Source of the DNA: Spongospora subterranea
Taxonomy: Eukaryota; Endomyxa; Phytomyxea; Plasmodiophorida; Plasmodiophoridae
Assembly: GCA_900404475.1 (NCBI GenBank)
Contig: OUQQ01000038.1
Span: 1-61,878 of the forward strand
Direction of reading: 5' to 3'
DNA: 61,878 nucleotides
Translations under genes and position numbers: made by a program
In this document: positions 35,318 through 47,529 of the stretch, piece after piece
Layout: every line of letters begins with the position of its first letter
Numbering within the stretch: position 1 is the stretch's first letter
The notes under the pieces: model-generated
Told to the model about the DNA's origin: nothing
Seen by the model: only the letters and a program-made list of their open reading frames with translations
Databases searched by the model: none

Positions 35318-38300
35318 TTATCGTTTGTTGTGTTTGATAAATTTAAGTGAGAGTATACATAAAATCCAGTTCAGAGCCAACACGAGGAGCAGACCGATGA
35401 TGAGGTCTGGACTGTGGCTGGCAATTCCGTATTCTTCCATTACGGAACGGCCAAGAACAACCGCTTCCTTGGAACCCCAAGCCGCAATTTCAGCGGAAAA
35501 ACAGTACGCAATGGCATATCGGAAAAACGACAAATGATAAAACGCTATCAAAAACTTGGGCATTGCCTGGTGATTGTTTCAGTATCGGAAATGTAAAACA
35601 CAGAATGTGAAAACTCACTGAAAATACAAGAAGAAATCCCCTAAAACCCAAAAACTGTCAGCATTATGAAACTATCTGATTACATGAAATTGACCTACCC
35701 AAAAGTCATGTAGACGGTAAATAAAGCACTGAACATTCCGCATGCCATGGTTGTATTGGGAGATACGGCAATTAAAAAGCGAATTGAGGATGATGATGCT
35801 TCTGCTGAAAGCCAACAGAGCATCACGAACATGAAGAAGTTGTATGGCGATGAGGACAGCGCTGAAATAATAAATCAACAGATAGGATGCAAGAAAGAGA
35901 AACCCCACTAACAAGCTATGAAATACGCCGGCATTACACAGCAAATTACTTGGGAGATAATGAATGGAGTATCGGCAATTGTGGACGCAAGAAAGTAAGT
36001 AATTTCCCCATACATTCCAGCAGAAAGTTCTCGGTAATAGCACGGGCGCTCGCTCATGATTGAGGCTATCTTGTAAGCTTGAGTCCAGCATACCAGATTA
36101 ACGATAGAAAAAACAAGAGAAAGTCGCGAAACGATGCCTGAATGTTTGAAATCATTAAACTTCAAAGGACTAGACATTGGGATCTGTTTACCTTCTCGTG
36201 AATACGACAGGTTAAAAAACGAGGTGCCCAATGAAAAAGAGATGAGGAGAAGCGAAACGAGACGAGTGACTAATGCAGTGCGATCTCGCCATTCAGCCAA
36301 AACAAGACGTTGAATCAATATCCACAGTAACGAAACATATCTAATTGGTTCATAATCAGAAGCCTACAAAGAGAAACATTATTTTGAAAGCGGTCAGGTA
36401 ATCTCTGAAAGATTACAGATGTGAGACGCGAAAGTTCAACAGGAGGATCAACGCTAAATGGTTCAGCATTAGGATCACGACAGATGGTTCTGAGTGCGTA
36501 TTCGGCAAGGTTTTCTTTCGTTTCATCATAGTTGGGATAACCTGGAACTCATAATTGACACATATTGATGAAAAATAATTACGTTGTAACCTTTATCTTG
36601 GCAGAAGTTAACGAGACGGTCACTGGGTCCAAAATATACGACAACTCCACCTTCGCGGAGAAGAACAATCCAGCCAAAAAAATCGAAAACCTCACGTGAC
36701 GGCTACAAAACATACTCATCACCTGCCATGAGACAAGAGACATAACTGACCAAACCTGATGCACTGTACATATAACAGGAAGTTCACGAGAAACCCGCTC
36801 GATGCATTGCACTATCACCAATGCGTCAGGGGCATCTGAGAACAACTGAACAACAATTGACAACAAGACCCTAAAACTGTACCCAATCCTGTCGTAGGTT
36901 CATCACAGAACTAAAAACAGGGAAGTCAATGACAGTCACGAGATACCCTTGAACGCATTACTAGAATTCCAGAATCCTCGGCGACAGAAGCCAGAGCTGC
37001 CGCAATACTGGTCTTTTTGCGAACTGGTCCCGACAGGCTGCAAGCGACTTGATTGCTCACAGAATCAAGCTAAAAGCGATCATTATGGATTCAGCATGAA
37101 ATACCAACACACGATACCTGTAATTGAGAGATTAACTTGTCCACAATAGATTCTCTCTTATCTGTGTCGATGGTTCTTGATAACGACATATGAGCGCATT
37201 GATCTATCACCTCACGAACCTGAACAAAAAATCAACCTGGACATCACTGTAAGTGACATCGATGCAATACAGTTGTAGAAGCTGGGAGCGGTCCAAATTG
37301 TTCGACATAGGCGATTGCACGTTTATGTTTTGTCCTGTGTATACGCTCGCCATTCAGGCGAATATCGCCAGTAATACTCCCTGTGGTCTTCCGCATTGCC
37401 AAAACGTCAAGAAGTGTACTTTTTCCAGCACCTGTACGAAAAATAAACTAAAAGAAACATCATATCTAGAAGCAAACCTGAAGGTCCAAGCATTGCGATC
37501 ATCATTCCGGGTAACGCCTATTGTAATATTTAATGAGCCTATAACGTTAAAATGCCCATACTATCATTACGTATCCTGAAGCGTTATGGAGAATCCGAGT
37601 ATTTGGGTTGACCGTGTAGGACAAATTTAGAAACTGCAGGGTTGTAAATGGCCGATCGACTCGGGAGACAGAGCTATTTCGGCTGCTGTCAGAATCAGTA
37701 CTAGACTCCTCATCGTCAGAATCCGATAAGTCGACAATATGGCTCTTCAGAGCAAAATGAGATTGCGATTCCGTCTCAAAATTGAGAACCGACATAGAAA
37801 TCAACGACAATAGATGAAATACAACTAAGGAAACACAGTGAGGAAAGCCACACCGCTTAATCGAAACAATACCATAGAAAACCCAAGAATACATCCAGAT
37901 ATAGATAGGATGGTAGTCGGAATCCAAAGAAATGAATGACCATTCTAATAAGATATCGGTCCCTGAAGAACATAAGTCAAAACAACCTGGTTAATGAATG
38001 GCGAGTATGCATACTTACCACTGACCCAAGATGGATGAGGAGAATCAGCAGAAATTTGAAGTGGCATATCATAAAGTTCATTTCTTGCAAAAGCCTGTGA
38101 TAAAGAATCAAAAGGAAAGAAACGGCAAAAACGTCAGAGTTATACCTTGAATGTATAGGTGAAATAAGATGCATGGTAAAGCCATTTCCAATGAGCAGGA
38201 ATTAGATGAGCCTGTAAGAAGTAGCCTGGTAACAGATTAGAAACAGATTTTGTACTTTTGACGATGTTACCTTGAAAGTTCCAAAACATGTCGTTGGTAA

Positions 38301-40559
38301 GCAACGAAATAGTAAACGCTAAGCCCTAAGCACAAAATAGATCAAGCATTGGTATAATTTGACCGTTTGTATCAATTTAGTACCTCATTTGGCATGATAT
38401 TGGAAATGAAGGCAGTCCAAGCGCGAGCAGTCATCGTGACTTGGCAGACGAGTAACGTGAAAATAACAAAACGAATACTGGCAATGCCATCTCTAAGACC
38501 TAACCATTCATTCGTGATTACACTGACAACAATTTTGATATACCTACGAACCTGCCATTGCATAAAATATAAGGGATAAAGAAATGCCTTGTAAGGTAAC
38601 AACAGGAATATCAGCAATTAAATTTGCTAACCAAAACGAAACCACTCGGAAATAGCCCGCATTTCGTTGTGTATAAAAAACATTCCTAAAGACCGAGTTG
38701 ATATCAAAAGTCCAATTCATGAAAACCGCGCAAGTCGGTAACCTAGATGCAAATATCAATGATATTTCTTCAAGACCATCGTAACCAACGAAACCAATTA
38801 TTGTGGCGAGAGCACCAAGGCGGGAAACTGCTCCAGCCTGATCCTAGACTCAGAACAAATTTCGCCTATCATAGTTGCAGAAATACCTGGGTATTATCAA
38901 GCTGCCAGAACACAACACCAGCAACGGACGCAACAACAATGGTTCTGCAAAGCCGAGCGAAAGACGCCGACTTTTCTCGGATATTCATGGCGATTTCTCT
39001 ACATTTCAATGAAAAAAGCGCAATATTGGAAGGCGGCCTGAAATACCTTGAAAGACACTCCCAAAACTGTGATCTAATGGAGCTCTTATAGGTCCATGCA
39101 CCATCGTGTGATTCGATTTCCAAAGTTTTTTCTATAACTGTGGAAAAAGTATGTGATTGCGTCTAAAACATGGGTCACCATTATTTGCGCTTTTAAGGAA
39201 CATTGCGACTTACACTGCCGTAACGATGCGCATCCGGCATTGTATTCCGCCACAGAACTCGGCCAAGATCCTCACAAAGAGACGAATTCCTGAAAGATAA
39301 GGCAAGTAGAGCAACGGACCCCCCTGAAAAGAATTAATAAAACACCAACTTGAACCTAGAGTAGTAACCTTCTAAAACGCTATTTGCGTGGACTTCTATG
39401 CCAAATAATGTCGATGATGGAGCAAAATTAGCATTGGAAATCGTCATGGGCAATCGAGTTCCAACAAAATGAGCAGATGGGTCAGCGCAGATCTAACCAA
39501 ATTTAACGGCAATTTAAAGTATTGCCACATCCCAACGTACGTCAACAAGGAAATCAGGAACGGTGCTGTTCGGTGAACATTCATAACTGTTGCAGGCAAA
39601 TTGAGAGCAGAATCTTTCAGCATTCAATAAACCCACCCAAGGTGATGCATGTAATCAGCAGCTTGATCTCTGGGACCGAAGTAGATCATCATTCCCTGCC
39701 CCTGAAGGACGACGAAGTCGAACATTTCGAAAAGACTGGGAGAAACTTGAACAAGCGCCATCATGGCCGACCTGTCGCAAGATGTCGTTAGACTTCGAAC
39801 CATGGCACCAATCTCGACGGCAGAATTAGAGTCGAGGCCGTTAGTAGCACTGTCCATCAACATAATGGAACGACCTGCCATGATTTCCAGTCCTGAAAAT
39901 CAAAGTCAGTTTCTAGATGTTGTGAGAATATTAATCGACTTGCCAATGGTCAATCGACGGCGCTCGCCTCCGGATATGCCACGTACAGTTTCGCTACCGA
40001 TTCTGCATTCCGCACGGTGCCATAAGTTTAAAAGGCGTAAAAGGAGGTCGACTTGCAGGTCGACAAAACGCTTCTGAATTAAACTTGACGTTCTTAAGAC
40101 TAAAGAAAACCGTATAGCCTCGGCGACCGTCATTTCTGAAATGTGAACGTCCTCAAATGGCGCATACGACATGAGGAGGCGTCGGTTTTTTGAGTTGACG
40201 CGTTCACCGTTGATCAAAATCTGCCCGTTAACCTGACCCTGTTGCCGACCAGCTAGAACCTTCAACAGATCTGATATTCCAGAATCACCAGGCCCCATTA
40301 TTAACAGCATCATTCCAGGATGCAAGAACCCCGACATTTCTTTGAAAATAGTGATGCCCGATTTTGAAAAGGACAAATCGCGATATATCAAAGACGCAGG
40401 TGGATTCAATATGTGAAATGTTCGCTGCATCCATGTTAGACGTGAAAGCAGCTCTTTTGTAGGCATGCTCGCGATACGATGTTCCCATTCAGACGGTTCC
40501 GCAGTGTCTGAAGGCAGCTCCCTAAGTTCATCACCATCGTCTCGGCTTCGGGCGCTCAT
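35318..40559 (-). CDS. full-size ABCG/PDR-type ABC transporter
   Basis: Plasma-membrane efflux pump of the pleiotropic drug resistance type, in (NBD-TMD)x2 order. NBD1 has a degenerate Walker A, GPGDSGIS, with Ile for the catalytic Lys. Its signature is intact (GISGGERRRLTIG), but the Walker B reads LMDSATNGLDS, with Ser for the catalytic Glu. TMD1 follows (TQRNAGYFRVVSFWLANLI). NBD2 has an intact Walker A, GPSGAGKSTLLDVLA, a degenerate signature (SLSGPVRKKTSI) and an intact Walker B (FCDEPTTGL). TMD2 contains SERPCYYRELSAGMYGE and a C-terminal module (FYHLSFFRYAIAYCF) ending KFIKHNKR. More than fifteen short introns interrupt the gene, and several inner boundaries (37.9-39.5 kb) were not resolved. 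The start is the first in-frame ATG, at 40559. Substrate unknown. Confidence 0.88.
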
Positions 40560-40883
40560 TTGCCAACGTCTCTCAGTGGTACGGTCTGCGGTAGTGTAGA
40601 AGACGCCAGAGCTACAAAGAGTTTTACCGATAAGGGGTAAGAAAATAGGCGTATGAAAGATGTGCTGATCAGCAATACTAAATTTACGTTTCCTAGTTGC
40701 TCTGTCAGTGCGGTTACGAGACGTTACCCACACCGAAGCCAATGGATCACTTGGTTTTAGAATCCACTAGAGGTTCCGGAAAGGGAAAACTGCGTTCGGA
40801 CTTTCTAAAGTGGCGGACATCCAGTCACGGTTCACAGCTATCGAGACCCACAGACGAGCTGGACCCTACAAATGTAAGGCAAA
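40560..40883. other. intergenic between ABC transporter and transposase
   Basis: Should hold the ABC transporter promoter and possibly the left end of the transposon. No terminal inverted repeat was recognised by eye. Confidence 0.35.
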
Positions 40884-42221
40884 ATGATGCGCCTTGAAAG
40901 CTATATTGGGTTTGTCTCAATATTTCCAATGGAAATTTCCGTTTTCCGAAATGATCAAAAACACAAATTTACGCAGATATCAACACTTGGGCGAATTGCG
41001 ATGCTGAAGATCCGCCACGCAGCGATGCCAACGAAACAGCATGCGAGGACTCGACCAACAGTTGGGAATCGGGCTCCGCCGTCAGCGAACAGTTTAAAAT
41101 CAACTTTTTCGGTAAATCACACCTCAACAATCAAACGGTGGCAACCCAAGAGCAAGTACGCCGGCAAGAGGGAGGACAAGTCCCGGGCTGAAATCCGCCT
41201 TGCTTTCCATGACGAATGCATGTTCCATCAAAATGACATCGTCAAGCATTATTATGCGAAGGAAGGCGATCAGGCTTCCGAGAAAAGGCGCAGGGCGAAG
41301 TGTGCATGTTTTGACTTTATGACGGAAGAATTCGGCTTTCTTGATCTGCAAAAACATGCGGCCCCGGATAACCTTGAAGCTTTACTCTAAGGTGGACTTT
41401 TCCCCAGCAACCTCAGATAGCGGGTCATTATCTACGCTGGTAAGAATTACGACGCATGGTGGGATGTGAACAGCTTTGAAGCAGACGGAGCATTTCCTGA
41501 TATTTTTGAAATCGTCCATATTGGCGATATCGTGTACATCGTATTTGATTGTTCATCCAACCACCAGGCGTTTGCTCTGATGCCCTGGTCGTCTCTCGAA
41601 TGAAGAATGAACATGAAATCAGGAGGAAAACAGTCGAAAATGAGAGAAACTTCTTTCGTCGAAATCGGCGATCGTCATCTCGCAATCGATCAGCAACGCA
41701 TTGTTTCTCGGTCCATGGTTTACCCAGAAGATGACCCATTATATCCAGGATTACCGAAAGGCATGCTGTCAGTTGCCCGAGAAGGTGGATTCGTCGGCTT
41801 AAACGAAGCGAAGGTTAAGTTGTGCATGGCGTGCAAGAAAAACATTGAGCGGGACCCTGCTCTATCAAACTGCTGTCTGTTACGAATGTTGGCTGTCGAG
41901 CCGGATTTCTTCAACGAGAAGTCCGCCTTAGAAAGACTCATCAGCCGACGAAGTCATGTCTGCATTTTTTTACCGAAATTCCATTGTGAACTGAACCCCA
42001 TTAAATGCGCATGGGGCCATTCAAAGTTCGTTTGCTGGCGAGACTGTGATTACAGTTTTTCAAATGTCACGCAGCGAGTCTCACTGGCTCGTGACTCGAT
42101 TCCAATCGCCACGATCCGGCGGTGGTTCCGTCTGACTGACCGATTTTTAAACGCTCACAAACGTGGTTTGACTGGTCGCTTAGCAAGTATCGGTCCCACC
42201 GGCGAATCCCAGATTCCATGA
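40884..42221 (+). pseudogene. DDE-superfamily transposase relic (fungal DDE type)
   Basis: Cut-and-paste transposase of a kind common in fungal genomes. The catalytic core is readable in pieces. FHDECMFHQND gives the first Asp, at about 41207-41240. After an in-frame stop at 41388, VIIYAGKNYDAWW and VFDCSSNHQAFA give the second Asp. After another frame change come SRMNMKSGGKQSKM, IFLPKFHCELNPIKCAWG, CDYSFSNVTQRV and ATIRRWFRLTDRFLNAHKRGL. The third catalytic position is Lys (NPIKC) where the family has Glu (NPIE). With two frame disruptions and a missing catalytic residue, this copy cannot be active. The N-terminal part upstream of the HDEC motif is poorly conserved. Confidence 0.8.
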
Positions 42222-42377
42222 TAATTGAGGAAATGCGTCAAGAGTTTGGATTGAAAAATAACAATTTAATCTCAAAATAGCGGCATTAACTTTGAAAGGA
42301 AGCATAAAATAAACAGCCCAACTGACTCCTTTCGGTCCAAAACTGACCCCCTTTTTAGCAAATTTCACGCACATATC

Positions 42378-42828
42378 TAAAAATGGACGTCTTTTCACCA
42401 TGGTCTCAAATTTCAAACAACCAATTTTTTTGAATCGCTACTGTGTCACCAGTTTTGCACTTAAAAAAAAACCTTGGTCGGGTTGCTGTAGACGAAGTCT
42501 ATCGACTGAAGGTCTATAAATGCAGGTAAGCCGTTTCAGCAAAGTGGAGTGGTCCTTGCCTGTAGCGCCATTTTATGCGTGTGTCCCGCACTGTACGTCA
42601 TANTAAAAATGGACGTCTTTTCACCATGGTCTCAAATTTCAAACAACCAATTTTTTTGAATCGCTACTGTGTCACCAGTTTTTCACTTAAAAAAAAACCT
42701 TGGTCGGGTTGCTGTAGACGAAGTCTATCGACTGAAGGTCTATAAATGCAGGTAAGCCGTTTCAGCAAAGTGGAGTGGTCCTTGCCTGTAGCGCCATTTT
42801 ATGCGTGTGCCCCGCACTGTACGTCATA
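42378..42828. repeat. tandem direct duplication (226-bp spacing) with N at the junction
   Basis: Copy 1 is about 42378-42602 and copy 2 about 42604-42828, both starting TAAAAATGGACGTCTTTTC and ending CGCACTGTACGTCATA. I count two differences (TTTTGCAC/TTTTTCAC and GTGTCC/GTGCCC). A single N at 42603 sits exactly between the copies. Confidence 0.9.
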
Positions 42829-43321
42829 GGCTCATGGCTGATTTGGCCCTGAATTTATCAGCGTTGCCATCAAAAGATTCATCGTCAGAATTGCGGAACT
42901 AGTTAGAGGTTGTGATTCAAATGTTATCAGAATATTATAACTTTGGATCACTTGCCAATGATGAGCGCTTCAATGATAAAAATCATTAGGAGTATTATTT
43001 ACGACGGAATTTGTCCTAAACCGTTTGTTTTGTTGGGGTGTGTCCAGAATCTCAAAATGAACTAAACGAGTTACAGTCGTAGATACCGCGCTTACCATCA
43101 CGATGTGTGATGATCACTTTCCCACTGTCAGTTGCTGTTAGTTTTTTGGGTTGGCGCTATTCTTTTCCAAGAGTTATCTTTCGTTTTTACCCTTTATTAT
43201 AACGATGAAACGGCTAACATAAAGGTGCGTTGGTAACACTTTCGCTCAACAGCGAAGATATTCTCCAGATCATGTCGTACAGGAATGTTGCATCGGGATC
43301 GTTGTGCTACATAAAATTCCA
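42829..43321. other. AT-rich intergenic region
   Basis: About 490 bp between the duplicated block and the QRICH2-like gene. It may contain the promoter or an upstream exon of that gene; nothing coding is supported. Confidence 0.4.
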
Positions 43322-44294
43322 ATGGAAACTGAGTCCAACTCCGCGACTAATCTATCATCGCTTTTGGGGCAGAATGTTGACTCACAACGTGCAACAATGG
43401 TTTCAATATTATCAGAAGGACTTTTGACGGCGTTCTTGGCTATTCAGAAGTTAAACGAACAAATCCAACAGTTGCGCCGAACCATAGGTGTTTCTGAAGG
43501 CCAAAGTGTAAACCGATCTGAAAATATTCAAGAGTCGATTAATCTTCAAACATCAGCAATTATAATGCTTCAATCGCAGTTAGATGCTGCTAAATCGAAT
43601 TTAACAGCGGCAGGATCAGGACCAGTTGAGTTCGTCCCTTCTACCATCGCTGCCTACCCAAAGCTCTTAAATCAAAGGACCACATTTGACCTATTGAAGG
43701 AAAGGTAAGGAATAAAGGAAAGCGTTTTTGTGATATGTTTACCAATATCTAACTGTCCAGAATTGATCAGCTTGCAACCATTGTATCAGTTAATGCATCG
43801 CAGGCAAGTCGAGAAGCGAAAAGATTTGACATGAAAATCGAAGCGCTTCGCGCGAATGTAGCACAATTGCAGACAATTAAACCAGAAACGCCTGCATTCG
43901 ACATCACTGCATTGAAAGAAATCAGAGAAAAACTGGACGCCACTGTAAATAGTCTCGGCAGAAAAGCAGACACCTTTGAACTTTCTAAGAAAGCAGATTT
44001 GTACCCATCCAAAGCAAAACAATCTCCTTTGTACTGATACAGATTCTAGGTGCGACCTTGAAAAACTCTTGGCAATGTTTCTGTCTGGAGATCAAGTGTT
44101 GGTCGGAAAATCACCAATAAGGTAAACATTTTGCATGTCGCACGCTGAAATACTTAACGCAATACAGGCCTTGGAAATGCATGTCTTGTGATCGGCGATT
44201 ATTGTCGGTTAATGCTGAGGTCAAACGTCACTTCAACCCTTCGCACATATCTAAAATTCTGGGGAGTCGTAGGCTGGGGGAAAAGACCCCATGA
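43322..44294 (+). CDS. QRICH2-like flagellar coiled-coil protein (DUF4795)
   Basis: Probable axoneme- or flagellum-associated protein. The ATG at 43322 opens METESNSATNLSS. Long coiled-coil segments follow (AIQKLNEQIQQLRRTIG; TTFDLLKERIDQLATIVS; KRFDMKIEALRANVAQLQ), then TALKEIREKLDATVNSLG and KADTFELSKKADLCDLEKLL. After the last intron comes a zinc-knuckle-like PWKCMSCDRRL, which matches the conserved CLSCDRP element that closes DUF4795 domains. Introns at about 43707-43759, 44001-44050 and 44121-44166 join in phase. I stop at the TGA at 44292-44294; a further intron and 3' exon cannot be excluded, because the family usually continues beyond the CxxC element. It supports a flagellated life stage. 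Confidence 0.62.
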
Positions 44295-45261
44295 AATCCA
44301 TGTCCAGGAGACAATTTAGTAGACATTTCGCTGGACGATCCGTTTCAGTTTTGCCCCCAGTGAACCTTAGGTACCTCGCCGACTCAAGCAGAACCCTCCA
44401 TTCCCATAGCTCAATGATATGCCAGGTCTCAAACTGCCATGGGCATGAGCGCACTTCGTCAAATGAATCCTGTCTCGGTCAAATGAATGACACAAGAGTG
44501 AAACAAAACAATGCAAATGACGATTACTACAATGCTTGTGACACTGAGACAACTCTGCAAACACAGAATGTGCTCCTCACTCAGTCAAATAAAGTAAATG
44601 TTATAAAACAAAATTACTCAAAATTTTCATGTCTGAACAAACCTTCTCTGGGGCCGAATACAGTATAATTTTATGGTAATAACCCGTATATGCCATGATT
44701 GAAAGAAGTTCATATCATAAAAACAAGACCAGTCATCCTCTGTGAAACAATAAGACTTTGTTTTGAAATCGTGTCATCCCAATACCAGGAGGCAGAGATG
44801 TACACCATCGTATTCCAGAAGCTGGTACATTACTCAATGTCGACTGAGCAAAACTGTTTTGCTGAGTATTCTTGGGATATTGGACGTCGACCAGCAACTT
44901 TCGATTATGTGTTCACTTGCCAACAATCAACCATAGGGCTTGACTGCTATGCAAAGCATTGAGAACAATGATTCCGACACGTGAACTAAAATCCAGAGAT
45001 CCCAACGACATTGAAATAATTAGGGTTTGAAGTTGAACCCCGTTAAGTGGAAATGTATACACTACAGTCAATCCCATGTGCAACAGCGCAGAAAACATAT
45101 AACGGGAGCAATTGGGGGTGTAGCTTTATATTTATGCGGATTGATGTGTTTGTTGTGACTTGATCCTGACTGTTCACTTCACGACCTGCTGCTATTCACA
45201 CGACTTAAGGAGGATAAATCGTCTATTGCTGTTATTCGGTGGTAGTGCTTGTAGTGAAATG
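44295..45261. other. intergenic, no gene supported
   Basis: About 970 bp. Open frames at 44291-44668 and 44699-44962 (plus) have biased, non-family-like composition. The last exon(s) of the QRICH2-like gene could extend into the first part. Confidence 0.35.
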
Positions 45262-45860
45262 TTCATGTCCCCAGCGCCAAGCAGGCAATGCCGCCACGCC
45301 ATGCTGTCGTCCGTTAGCAATTCCAGCATGACAGACGGGGAGGATTTTGATAATTTCGGCGGTTCTGGTAGGCCCCGGTGCCGCAGGTTTGTCATAAAAG
45401 CGTATAACGTGTCCCAACAGCAGATGCGCAATCAATTATTGACGCAGATGAAGCAGAGTTCATCGCTGATCAAGAACGCTCTAATATTCTCGGCGTCGAC
45501 CCCAATGATGAGTTACTCAAAACGCCCACTGACGCGATGCTGCGCTGCTGTTCCATGATTACATCGCCCACCGATTATTTTCAATCGAAAGCGCCATCTA
45601 TGGGCTCACTATCAGGAGCGGGAGGTATCCATAAACTTGCCTTTCACAGCCGTTTTATATTGTTTATGCTTGGTTGCGCAGGAGGTATCGACAGACCAAG
45701 TTTTTATTCACCAGTCCCAGAACCTTTTACACCGAAATCTTCTAAAGACAGAAGATTCTCGATATCTAGTCCGTTTATGGTGTTGCGACCATTATGGGAG
45801 TCGACACCAGGACCAGTGTTTAGTCCTTCGCCGTCATATCGTAAATTTCCCTCTAAATAA
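45262..45860 (+). CDS. acidic N terminus, Ser/Pro-rich protein, unknown
   Basis: Three exons joined in phase. Exon 1 may start at the ATG at 45262 or at one of the later in-frame ATGs (45301, 45331), and reads MTDGEDFDNFGGS. A 57-nt intron (donor GTAGGC, acceptor CAACAG near 45420) leads to the acidic segment ADAQSIIDADEAEFIADQER and SNILGVDPNDELL. A second intron (45622-45680) leads to a Ser/Pro-rich tail (RPSFYSPVPEPFTPKSS; STPGPVFSPSPSYRKFPSK). The acidic opening recalls the N terminus of clathrin light chain, but the heavy-chain-binding helix is missing, so I do not assign it. It converges with the TPR gene. Confidence 0.4.
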
Positions 45861-46028
45861 TTGTTCGTATGCATGAAGAGTTTCTGTTTACATGGATGAG
45901 TTTATTCACAACACGGAAGGGATATATTGATAAGTGAAGAGTTTCCGCTCCGACTAATCCTCGCTGATGGGTTATCCCCTTCGCTACCTGAACCATCGCA
46001 TACCCAACTCAGGCCCATACCTGTTGGT

Positions 46029-47271
46029 TTATGTGTTCCTAACATCTGTTGCGAGTATCAGAAGAATTACACTCGACGGGCTGCAACGACTGTGTCGGAT
46101 TACCATTTGGTACTGCCTGTATCTTTGCTCCAACGTTGCTGTTGTGTTATGCCTCTTTCCTACCAGCTTTTTGGCGAAATACAAAGCCATTCTGTATCCT
46201 TCTAGTGCCCGTCCCTTTTTCCCAAGAATTTCGAGCTCAACCGCTAAATTGTACAGAGCGATGGGAAAAATTCCTAATCTGCGACGAGACAAAGTCCACC
46301 GAACCGCTCGCATTAGCTGGGCCACCGAATCGCTGGCCGCTGGATCAAATAGCTCTTTTCTCAGAAAATATACTGATGCACGAATCTGCTGTAGCGACTC
46401 CCTATGACGCCCCATGGCCGATAATATAACACCATAGTTTAAACGGATAGCAGCTCTGAAAAAACACCCGCAAATTATCGCTTTGTCAGCGGCAGTCGCT
46501 GAATATCGTACAAACTGATACAGCGACCAGCCTCGCCGCCGATTTTATGTGTGCACAACGCTGACTCAATGCTGTCCAGTCCCGACTCTAGACGACCTAA
46601 TCGCTTATATGCACACGCCATGTTGTTGTACGTTAGCGCATTGGAGCCGGGGCAGAGTTTCCCAGCCGATTCGGCACGTTTGAACAACGATATCGCCGCG
46701 ATGGTATCGCCTGAAAAAAGAGCGTTATATTCGGGCAACTGAAAATGATACGGTTTTTGAAACCTTTTTCTACAAGCCGCATTGCAGCCTGGTTGGCGAA
46801 CTTCACGATGACTTTGGCCTCTTGTGAAACCTGGACACTATCGTACCCGAAATAATCAGCGGTTTTCCTTAACGTTAATTCCAGATTCTGAACAACTCCA
46901 ACAGGATTGGCTCTTTTTCCCTGACTTTTATCAGTCGATGAGGCCCTTTCATGACCTTTGAGATCACTGGAATGTCTCAGAAGTTTCGATTGCGATCGGG
47001 ATCGTCGCGCGTAAATTTTTGACAGCTCCGTACTTCGTTGTTGTGATGTCAATGTATTCATCCCCACCGGAGGACTTCTCGGTTCATCATCGCGTTGTTT
47101 GAGGGCAATGCGTTTCTTGATCCAAAGCGATGTGTAATCCTCGTATCTACAAGTGGATGAGGCGCTACTTGGTCGCCTAATTTGGCGCTCGCGCCGTTCG
47201 CCATTTGGAGTCGGCGTTCTGGTTTTGCATCGAACGCAAGGTTTGGCAGCATCCGCCGTCCCTTCAAGCAT
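46029..47271 (-). CDS. tetratricopeptide-repeat protein
   Basis: Three exons joined in phase. The ATG at 47271 opens a basic, disordered N terminus (MLEGTADAAK; RPSSASSTCRYEDYTSLWI; SKIYARRSRSQSKLL). TPR helices follow: VIVKFANQAAMRLVEKGD, AISLFKRAESAGKLCPGS, ALTYNNMACAYKRLGRLES, AAIRLNYGVILSAMGRHRES and YNLAVELEILGKKGRALEG. Introns at about 46737-46787 and 46455-46515 have GT..AG ends. The N-terminal composition and TPR array resemble microtubule- or cilium-associated adaptors, but no family can be named. The start lies back to back with the SNM1 gene, so about 250 bp may be a shared promoter. Confidence 0.7.
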
Positions 47272-47529
47272 CAGCAATTGCTATGCGGCGATCTTGGGTC
47301 TCAACTGTACCTTCGACCAGCTCCTTTCTTCTTAATGGCGACACAACACCCAAAGTGAAAGTATTTACGTCTTCACATGCATTTCGGGGGTGATGGGACA
47401 CATGAGGCTTGATAGTATAAAGACTAAGATAATCCTAGGTATCTACACAGCAAACCGCTGAAATGCAACTTAATTTGACCCGCCATCATGCGATCTAAAA
47501 CAGCTCTACTCAACATGATTTAATTTCAG

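Noticed and set aside
45262..45860. Clathrin light chain
   Set aside because: Only the acidic N-terminal style is similar. The central helix that binds heavy chain is missing.
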